6,885 nucleotides of DNA. It comes from an uncultured Clostridia bacterium (GTDB taxonomy: Bacteria; Bacillota; Clostridia; Peptostreptococcales; Anaerovoracaceae). This document shows, in pieces, positions 1 through 4,460 of this stretch (the stretch's first letter is position 1; every line of letters starts with the position of its first letter). Below the pieces are notes generated by a model that saw only the letters and a list, made by a program, of their open reading frames with translations, was not told the DNA's origin and ran no database searches. Where the stretch lies: contig CALBZG010000200.1 in assembly GCA_937889655.1 (NCBI GenBank), positions 1 through 6,885 of the forward strand, in the 5' to 3' direction. Position numbers and translations under genes: made by a program.

Positions 1-425
1 TGGACGGCGTAACAGGCGGAACCATCGGCGGAACTTACTGCGGAAATGCAGTAGCCACAGCAGCAGGAAGCAAGCTCATCGACATCATGTTGAAAGAAGA
101 CTACCCTGCAAAAGCAATGGCTATCGGCGAAAAGTGCATGGCGAAGTTCAATGAATGGAAAGAAAAGTATGAAATCATCGGAGACGTTCGCGGCATCGGC
201 GCCATGATCGGCGTTGAATTCGTCAAGGACAAGGCATCCAAGACACCGAATGCGGACCTCGTAACGGCTATCGTGCTGGAGGCTTGCAACAATGGACTGC
301 TGTTGGAAGCTGCCGGGACCTACAACAACGTCATCCGTTTCCTTTGCCCGCTGTGCGTGACGGATGCTCAGCTGGATGCCGGCCTTGCCATATACGAGGC
401 TGCCATCATCAAATGCATGAAATAG
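1..425 (+). CDS. Class III aminotransferase, GabT-like, C-terminal fragment (5' end outside window)
   Basis: This open frame enters from the left edge (first full codon at 3) and stops with TAG at 423-425. About 140 residues are visible. They match the C-terminal third of PLP-dependent class III (fold type I) aminotransferases such as 4-aminobutyrate, 5-aminovalerate or putrescine transaminases. Recognisable parts are GGTYCGNAVATAAG near the window start, where family members normally have GGT(F/Y)GGNP and the Thr touches the PLP phosphate of the partner subunit; RGIGAMIGVEFVKD in the middle; and NVIRFLCPLCVTDAQLDAGL near the end, whose Arg in NVIR normally binds the substrate carboxylate. 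The PLP lysine lies upstream of the window. An internal ATG at 87 is not the start, because conserved sequence continues upstream of it. The enzyme would be cytosolic and move an amino group from an omega-amino acid to 2-oxoglutarate or pyruvate. Family assignment is firm; the exact substrate cannot be fixed from this fragment. It visibly uses more G/C-ending codons than the genes downstream. Confidence 0.9.
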   Translation, partial: DGVTGGTIGGTYCGNAVATAAGSKLIDIMLKEDYPAKAMAIGEKCMAKFNEWKEKYEIIGDVRGIGAMIGVEFVKDKASKTPNADLVTAIVLEACNNGLLLEAAGTYNNVIRFLCPLCVTDAQLDAGLAIYEAAIIKCMK

Positions 426-465
426 GGGTTTTTTATACCAATTAAAAATTTGTACTGCAAGTTGA

Positions 466-509
466 AATCCGGAAATAAATTTCCATAATCGGAAATTTAT
501 TTCCGGATT
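466..509. repeat. Perfect 19-bp inverted repeat made of two tandem palindromes (candidate activator site)
   Basis: Arms 466-484 and 491-509 are exact reverse complements with a 6-base spacer (ATAATC). Each arm is itself largely palindromic: GGAAATAAATTTCC at 471-484 and GGAAATTTATTTCC at 491-504, i.e. two GGAAAT-NN-ATTTCC sites with centres 20 bp apart, about two helical turns. That is what a pair of dimer sites for a transcription factor looks like. Their centres lie about 240 and 220 bp upstream of the predicted sigma-54 start, a usual enhancer distance. The alternative is that in RNA the whole element forms a long hairpin after the aminotransferase and acts as a 3'-end stabiliser or weak terminator; only scattered Ts follow it, so it is not a classical intrinsic terminator. 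The repeat is certain; its role is inferred. Confidence 0.8.
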
Positions 510-610
510 ATTCAATCAATTCAGGGGTGTAAGGATTATAGGCTGGACTTATTCATATCCATAAATAAAATATTCAAAATTTATTTTACATATTTTCAAG
601 CGGTTCATTA

Positions 611-639
611 TTGACAAACAATGGATTTTAGGTTATATT
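611..639 (+). promoter_or_regulatory. Predicted sigma-70/sigma-A promoter upstream of permease 1
   Basis: A perfect -35 box TTGACA (611-616) is followed after 17 bases by TATATT (634-639), five of six matches to TATAAT. Transcription would start around 645-647, upstream of the sigma-54 promoter. It could give basal expression of the leader ORF and permease 1. Prediction rests on consensus match and spacing only, in an AT-rich region where chance matches occur. Confidence 0.55.
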
Positions 640-690
640 TTCAGAAAATTGCTCAAACTGTTAACACGGGATGATAGGCATATCTGATTT

Positions 691-706
691 TGGCATTAAT
701 TTTGCT
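691..706 (+). promoter_or_regulatory. Predicted sigma-54 (RpoN) -24/-12 promoter for permease 1
   Basis: TGGCATTAATTTTGCT matches the sigma-54 consensus TGGCAC-N5-TTGCW at every position but one (T for C at the end of the -24 box). The invariant GG (692-693) and GC (704-705) are separated by exactly 10 bases, as required. The predicted start is about position 717. Sigma-54 promoters need an AAA+ enhancer-binding protein; the paired palindromes at 466-509 and the NtrC-like receiver at the right end of the window fit this. Downstream are the leader ORF and permease 1 in the same orientation. Confidence 0.8.
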
Positions 707-733
707 AAATAAATCATTGGGATTAAATTATGC

Positions 734-764
734 TGACATGTGAACGAATCATCGTTCATTGTCA
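734..764 (+). repeat. Imperfect inverted repeat / hairpin in predicted 5'-UTR
   Basis: TGAACGA (741-747) and TCGTTCA (752-758) are perfect 7-bp arms around a 4-base loop ATCA. The stem continues outward through a G-T wobble (740/759) and one bulged base (739) to TGACA (734-738) pairing with TGTCA (760-764). It lies about 18-48 bases downstream of the predicted sigma-54 start. It could be an mRNA stem protecting the 5' end or shaping translation of the leader ORF, or a DNA operator. No T-run follows, so it is not a terminator. Confidence 0.5.
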
Positions 765-799
765 TATAAACCAGTTATTCATTTTGAAAATGGATTTGG

Positions 800-809
800 A
801 AGGAGGTGA
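800..809 (+). promoter_or_regulatory. Perfect extended Shine-Dalgarno of the leader ORF
   Basis: AAGGAGGTGA is a full 10-base complement to the usual 3' end of bacterial 16S rRNA. Only four bases separate the GGAGG core from the ATG at 811, which is slightly short. It is much stronger than the permease's own site AAAGGAAG (866-872 region). The stronger signal therefore belongs to the small ORF, which is the main reason to believe that ORF is translated. Confidence 0.7.
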
Positions 810-810
810 A

Positions 811-906
811 ATGGAAGAAGCAATCAAGATGTTTAACGTAGGCAATTATCATTATTATTATTGGAAAGGAAGTATTGCATATGACAACTCAGAATCAAGG
901 ATTTGA
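811..906 (+). CDS. 31-residue upstream ORF overlapping permease 1 (putative leader peptide)
   Basis: ATG at 811 behind a perfect AAGGAGGTGA opens a 31-codon frame ending with TGA at 904-906, 26 bases inside permease 1 in a different frame. The peptide starts MEEAIKMFNVGN and then has YHYYYW (residues 13-18), six consecutive ring-bearing residues, followed by a polar tail. It has no signal peptide or membrane segment and I recognise no family. The layout suggests a leader whose translation is coupled to the permease: its ribosomes cross the permease Shine-Dalgarno (about 865-872) and start codon (881), and the Tyr/His/Trp codons lie just before them (847-864). The aromatic run comes from an ATT-rich simple-sequence tract (about 850-860), so low-complexity drift is an alternative. 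It could also be a functional small protein. Confidence 0.5.
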   Translation: MEEAIKMFNVGNYHYYYWKGSIAYDNSESRI

Positions 907-2308
907 AAAAGTTCTGAATAAGGGCGACGTCCTGGCTCTAGCCTTTGGTGCAATGATAGGTTGGATGTGGGTTTGGACCACCGGTACCTGGATCTTAGCA
1001 GCAGGCGTAGGCGGAGCAATTGCTGCTATTTTAGCAGGAGCTGTAATCGTTACATTCGTAGCGTTCTGTTATGCAGAATTATCTCCAGCCATGCCGGTTG
1101 CCGGCGCAGAATTGGCTTACTCAATTAGAACCTTAGGTAACAGACAGGCATTTATAGCTGAGTGGTTTATCATTTTCGGTTGTGTTTCCGTTTCAGCTTT
1201 TGAAACAGTAGCATTCCCGACTGTACTTGCTTATGTGTTCCCGGGCTATGACAAACACGGATATATTTGGACCGTTGCAGGTTGGGATGTATACGCGAGC
1301 TGGGTAGCCGTAGGCGTAATAGGCACTATAATCTTCACATTCTTGAACTACAGAGGTGTTTCGATAGCAGCTTTGGTTAACAAGGTTTTGACAGCAGTTC
1401 TGGCAATTGTTGGTATCGTATTTGTTGGCGGAACTGTCACAATGGGCGATGCCGGTAACATCGCACCTATGTTTACTGATGCAAAAGGATTTTTCCTTGT
1501 ATTAGGAATGACTCCACTAGCATTTGTTGGATTCAACGTTATTCCGCAGACTGCTGCGGAAATCAATCTTCCTTATAGACTTATAGGAAAAATCCTCATG
1601 TTATCCGTTGTACTTGCTACAGCATGGTATGGATTGATCACCTTCGGTGTTGGAATGGCTCTGAACAATGAAGAGATCGCATACGCTGACGCAAACGGTC
1701 TTGCTACTCTGGAAGCAGCAGTTGCAATTTATGGCAGGGGTGTTACACTTGCAATCATAACTGGCGGTCTTTGCGGCATCATGACTTCCTGGATCGGATT
1801 CTTTATGGGTGGTGCTCGTGCTATCAGCTCTATGGCTAGAGCGAAGATGCTTCCGGAATTCCTTGGAAAGATCCATCCTAAGTACAAGACTCCTTACAAT
1901 GCAGTAATATTGATCGGCGTTATCACTTGCTTTACTCCGCTTCTTGGAAGAAAAGTCGGCGTATGGCTCATCGATGCAGGTAGTGCCGGTATCGTATTCT
2001 CATGGTTCTTCGTATGCTATGCATTTATTAAATTACGTAAATTTGAGCCTGATCTCGAAAGACCGTACAGAGCTCCTTTGGGTACTCTAATGGGTTGGGG
2101 CGGCATGTTGGCTTGTGCCTTTATGTGCGTAATCTTCCTGCCTGGTATGCCATCCGCTCTCGTTTGGCCTTATGAATGGGCTCTGATGCTTGGCTGGATC
2201 ATCCTTGGTGTAATTTTCTCCACTTGGGCTAAATCACAATATGGTGCAGTTACTCGTGAATGGAGATATGAACAAATATTTGGTGAAAAACCAAAGAAAC
2301 TTTATTAA
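881..2308 (+). CDS. APC-superfamily amino acid permease (permease 1)
   Basis: This is a 475-residue integral membrane protein with about 12 hydrophobic segments, the usual size for amino acid-polyamine-organocation (APC) transporters that exchange or import amino acids or amines with protons or sodium. TM1 starts near residue 17 and carries FGAMIGWMWVW (22-32), where most APC members have a G-S/A-G-I-F-like unwound stretch. TM6 carries GFNVIPQTAAE (from 217). A loop RAKMLPEFLGKIHPKYKTP after TM8 is typical of the family, as is FEPDLERPYRAP before the last helices. I place the start at ATG 881, with AAAGGAAG about 8 bases upstream; a TTG at 875 is too close to that site. It has its own sigma-54 promoter, is overlapped by a 31-codon leader ORF and is closed by two stem-loop terminators. 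It is a clear paralogue of the permease at 3006-4460. Next to the transaminase, a role in importing an amino acid or amine for catabolism is likely, but the substrate is not readable from the sequence. Confidence 0.92.
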   Translation: MTTQNQGFEKVLNKGDVLALAFGAMIGWMWVWTTGTWILAAGVGGAIAAILAGAVIVTFVAFCYAELSPAMPVAGAELAYSIRTLGNRQAFIAEWFIIFGCVSVSAFETVAFPTVLAYVFPGYDKHGYIWTVAGWDVYASWVAVGVIGTIIFTFLNYRGVSIAALVNKVLTAVLAIVGIVFVGGTVTMGDAGNIAPMFTDAKGFFLVLGMTPLAFVGFNVIPQTAAEINLPYRLIGKILMLSVVLATAWYGLITFGVGMALNNEEIAYADANGLATLEAAVAIYGRGVTLAIITGGLCGIMTSWIGFFMGGARAISSMARAKMLPEFLGKIHPKYKTPYNAVILIGVITCFTPLLGRKVGVWLIDAGSAGIVFSWFFVCYAFIKLRKFEPDLERPYRAPLGTLMGWGGMLACAFMCVIFLPGMPSALVWPYEWALMLGWIILGVIFSTWAKSQYGAVTREWRYEQIFGEKPKKLY

Positions 2309-2362
2309 TTTAGACCTGCGCCAATAGTTGGAACGGGAAAAGCAGAATAAAACGTTATGTTT

Positions 2363-2398
2363 TACCGGCAGAGAGTTCATACTCACTGCCGGTATTTT
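2363..2398 (+). terminator. Intrinsic terminator of permease 1
   Basis: TACCGGCAG (2363-2371) pairs with CTGCCGGTA (2386-2394). After one A-A mismatch, GAGT/ACTC (2373-2376/2381-2384) extend the stem to a TCAT loop. TTTT follows (2395-2398). The GC-rich stem sits 55 bases after the permease 1 stop. Confidence 0.8.
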
Positions 2399-2443
2399 AA
2401 ATTGTATAGTCAGCATATATAAATACATTATATGTAATGTAAA

Positions 2444-2477
2444 TTAAAAGAGACAGATTTCACTCTGTCTCTTTTAA
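2444..2477. terminator. Bidirectional terminator between convergent genes
   Basis: Perfect 14-bp arms TTAAAAGAGACAGA (2444-2457) and TCTGTCTCTTTTAA (2464-2477) surround a 6-base loop TTTCAC. The stem ends in AAAA on one side and TTTT on the other, so it can stop transcription from both directions. It serves as backup terminator for permease 1 (+) and as terminator for the small gene on the minus strand, whose stop lies 25 bases away. Confidence 0.85.
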
Positions 2478-2501
2478 GTATACTCCGATAAATTTAAAAA
2501 A

Positions 2502-2831
2502 TTAATTTTTACTATCTTGTTTATTGTCTTGCTCTTGCACTTGTTCAACTTCTTCAAAAGGAATGGATAAATTGTAAATAGAAATTGCTGCAAAAAGGAA
2601 CATTAGATATAAAATGACTTTTACAACGGTGCTGAAAGGAAAATAGCTGGCAGCAAGAGTAATTACAAACCATACTATAAAAACACCTATTGCTCCGCGG
2701 AGTTTGTATCTTTGGTTTATTCTAAGCTGAGTTCCACATGACTTGCAATTAAAAGTCATATATCTCCTAAGAAAAAATCTTTTAAAGACCGAAATGGCAG
2801 GTTTATTGCAATGAGGACAGTTGTAGCTCAA
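2502..2831 (-). CDS. Small CXXC-20-CXXC zinc-ribbon membrane protein
   Basis: This 109-residue protein has an N-terminal zinc-ribbon: CPHC (5-8) and CKSC (29-32), exactly 20 residues apart, with a basic stretch (KRFFLRR) between. It matches the family I know as CXXC-20-CXXC (TIGR04104-type) found in Firmicutes, whose function is not established. Two membrane helices follow (about 46-64 and 69-88) and then an acidic, Gln-rich tail (92-109), so the metal site and tail probably face the cytoplasm. The start is TTG at 2831: an in-frame stop lies two codons upstream, AGGAG (2846-2842) sits 10 bases before it, and the next Met (25) would lose the first CXXC. It points against the transport genes and is probably unrelated to them. 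Family identity is likely; function unknown. Confidence 0.85.
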   Translation of the reverse strand: MSYNCPHCNKPAISVFKRFFLRRYMTFNCKSCGTQLRINQRYKLRGAIGVFIVWFVITLAASYFPFSTVVKVILYLMFLFAAISIYNLSIPFEEVEQVQEQDNKQDSKN

Positions 2832-2849
2832 TTTTTATCAACTCCTATC

Positions 2850-2880
2850 AGTATTATAATAGGTTTAATTATATAATACT
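2850..2880. promoter_or_regulatory. 9-bp dyad over the minus-strand promoter region
   Basis: AGTATTATA (2850-2858) and TATAATACT (2872-2880) are perfect inverted repeats with a 13-base spacer. On the minus strand the left arm supplies a TATAAT -10 box (2858-2853) some 20 bases before the TTG start region of the zinc-ribbon gene; no good -35 box is visible. The symmetry gives a second, plus-strand TATAAT at 2872-2877. The dyad could be an operator for the small gene, or simply two -10-like boxes in AT-rich DNA. Confidence 0.35.
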
Positions 2881-2920
2881 CGGCTTGTTTTTACCAGAAA
2901 AATTATGTGTAAAATATTAA

Positions 2921-2949
2921 TTAAAAATCAATCCATAATAATGTATAAT
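2921..2949 (+). promoter_or_regulatory. Predicted sigma-70/sigma-A promoter of the permease 2-kinase-regulator operon
   Basis: TATAAT (2944-2949) is a perfect -10 box. Exactly 17 bases upstream stands TTAAAA (2921-2926), four of six matches to TTGACA. Transcription would start near 2956, giving a leader of about 50 bases before the TTG start of permease 2. No correctly spaced sigma-54 promoter is present here, so the signalling operon appears to use the housekeeping sigma factor. Confidence 0.55.
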
Positions 2950-3005
2950 GGTGGGGTGGCGCTTATAATGTTTGCCTTATTATATTATTAACAGAGGATT
3001 TACTT

Positions 3006-4460
3006 TTGAAAAATAGAATTCGCAACAGCAGCACAGCCGAAAAGAAAAATGGTTTTTCCAGAGCATTGGGCCGGACTGATATATTAGCTTTGGGTTTCGG
3101 CACCATGGTGGGGTGGAGCTGGGTCATGGTAATGACCACTTGGGTCACCAAAGCAGGCTTTCTTGGCTCTATTCTGGCTTTCTTGTCGGGCTCGGTTGTC
3201 ATATTCATTATCGGGATCACCTATGGTGAACTGACTGCCGCTTTGCCTTTAGCCGGCGGTGAAATAGTCTATGTTTTCAGGACATTAGGTTATCATATGG
3301 CTTGGGCAGTAGGATGGACCATGTCTTTTGCCTATATCTCAGTAGCTGCATGGGAGAGCATAGCCATCGCAACCGCTTTGGATTATCTTCTGCCTATTCC
3401 AGACCTTTTCCATTTATGGGATATAGCTGGGAATTTAGTCTATTTATCTTGGGCGGCAATCGGTATATTCTGCGCTGTTATCATGGTGTTACTCAATCTG
3501 TTCGCTTCGAGGCCGGCTATGATTTTTCAAGTCATGGCTACTGCCGGATTTCTGATCGTCGGTTTCATTATACTTTTTGGAGGCATCACTTTTGGCTCGG
3601 CAGAAAATATTGGCCCTTTGTTCACTTCAGTCGATGGATTTGCCTATGTTATTCTGATGGTCCCTTCTATGCTGATCGGTTTTGATGTCATACCACAGTC
3701 GGCGGAAGAAATGAATATTCCGCTTAAAGCTGCCGGACGTATGATCCTGGCTTGTATCATCATGGCTGTGATCTGGTATATCGCGATCATAATCGGCGTA
3801 TCTGCAGCAGCGCCGCCGGAGATAAGAGTATCTGGATTGACTCCCGCTGCTGATGTAATAACCTATGCTTTTGGGGATAATACATTTGGGAAAATAGTTG
3901 TGCTGGGAGGCATTCTCGGCATACTTACCTGTTGGAATGGTTTTTTTATGGCTTCTACAAGGCTAATATTCGCCATGGGAAGGGCCAAAATGCTCCCATC
4001 TATTTTCGGAAAACTTCATAAAAAATACGGGACACCATGGGCGGCAACATTTCTTGTAGGGGGTGTTTGTGTCGTATCTCCATTGCTTGGAGAAAATGCT
4101 TTTTTATGGTTTTTCAATGCCAGTGCATTTTGTACTTTATTCACATATTTTCTGGTTGCCTTGGCGTTTATGCTATTAAGGGTCAAAGAACCGGATCTGA
4201 ACCGGCCTTTTAGAGTGAAAGGTGGTAAATATGTGGGTGTTGCGGCTGTTATTTTGTCTGCCTTGTATTTCCTTCTCATCGCCTATAATACAATGATAAA
4301 ATCTCTGATCGCCGAAGAGCTTGTAATAATCGGGGTTTGGATCATTATAGGCACATTATTTATCTTTATCGCCAGATTTCAACATGGCGCACAAAGTAAA
4401 AGAGACCGGGAATTATTGATTTTTGGGGAAGAATTTGCACGGAGGGAATTCTTGAAATGA
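3006..4460 (+). CDS. APC-superfamily amino acid permease (permease 2), coupled to the sensor kinase
   Basis: This is a 484-residue, about 12-helix APC-type transporter, paralogous to permease 1. Both share the TM1 pattern FG-x-M-x-GW-x-WV (here residues 31-40), the TM6 pattern G-F-(D/N)-VIPQ-x-A-x-E (from 225), RAKMLP and the EPDL-x-RP(F/Y)R loop before the last helices. The N-terminus is longer and basic. The start is TTG at 3006, with AGAGGA (2993-2998) seven bases upstream; the first Met (34) is already inside TM1. The stop overlaps the kinase start as ATGA (4457-4460), so the two are translationally coupled. This suggests the permease may supply ligand for, or be a partner of, the sensor kinase, or that it imports the same compound the kinase detects. 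Substrate unknown; amino acids or amines are most likely from the family. Confidence 0.92.
   Translation: MKNRIRNSSTAEKKNGFSRALGRTDILALGFGTMVGWSWVMVMTTWVTKAGFLGSILAFLSGSVVIFIIGITYGELTAALPLAGGEIVYVFRTLGYHMAWAVGWTMSFAYISVAAWESIAIATALDYLLPIPDLFHLWDIAGNLVYLSWAAIGIFCAVIMVLLNLFASRPAMIFQVMATAGFLIVGFIILFGGITFGSAENIGPLFTSVDGFAYVILMVPSMLIGFDVIPQSAEEMNIPLKAAGRMILACIIMAVIWYIAIIIGVSAAAPPEIRVSGLTPAADVITYAFGDNTFGKIVVLGGILGILTCWNGFFMASTRLIFAMGRAKMLPSIFGKLHKKYGTPWAATFLVGGVCVVSPLLGENAFLWFFNASAFCTLFTYFLVALAFMLLRVKEPDLNRPFRVKGGKYVGVAAVILSALYFLLIAYNTMIKSLIAEELVIIGVWIIIGTLFIFIARFQHGAQSKRDRELLIFGEEFARREFLK

Larger units (their letters stand above)
426..810. other. Long intergenic regulatory region between aminotransferase and permease 1
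   Basis: This is 385 bases with no convincing gene. Right after the aminotransferase stop there is a T6 run (429-434) without a GC stem in front of it, so it is at best a weak terminator. Then come a perfect inverted repeat (466-509), an AT-rich stretch (about 540-600) with only weak AT-only dyads, a sigma-70-like promoter (611-639), a sigma-54 promoter (691-706), a hairpin in the predicted 5'-UTR (734-764) and a very strong Shine-Dalgarno (800-809). The distance between the inverted repeat and the sigma-54 start site is typical for a bacterial enhancer arrangement. Confidence 0.7.

Noticed and set aside
423..440. T6 run after the aminotransferase stop as an intrinsic terminator
   Set aside because: No GC-rich stem precedes it.
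563..586. AAATAAA/TTTATTT dyad in the AT-rich part of the intergenic gap
   Set aside because: Seven AT-only pairs with a 10-base loop are expected by chance in such DNA.
875..877. TTG 875 as start of permease 1
   Set aside because: It lies only two bases after the AAAGGAAG site; ATG 881 has normal spacing.
1601..1876. Open frames on the opposite strand inside the permease and kinase genes (for example 1601-1876, 4016-4279, 5696-6073, 6591-6812)
   Set aside because: They lie fully inside genes with clear family motifs, have no recognisable domains, and are explained as shadows.
2957..2977. TGGCGC...TTTGCC upstream of permease 2 as a second sigma-54 promoter
   Set aside because: The GG and GC elements are 14 bases apart instead of the required 10, so sigma-54 would not recognise it. 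A well-spaced sigma-70-type promoter lies just upstream.
2968..2991. Seven-codon mini-ORF (MFALLYY) just before permease 2
   Set aside because: No proper Shine-Dalgarno (only a G-rich GGGGTGG), very short, and in AT-rich DNA where such ORFs arise by chance.
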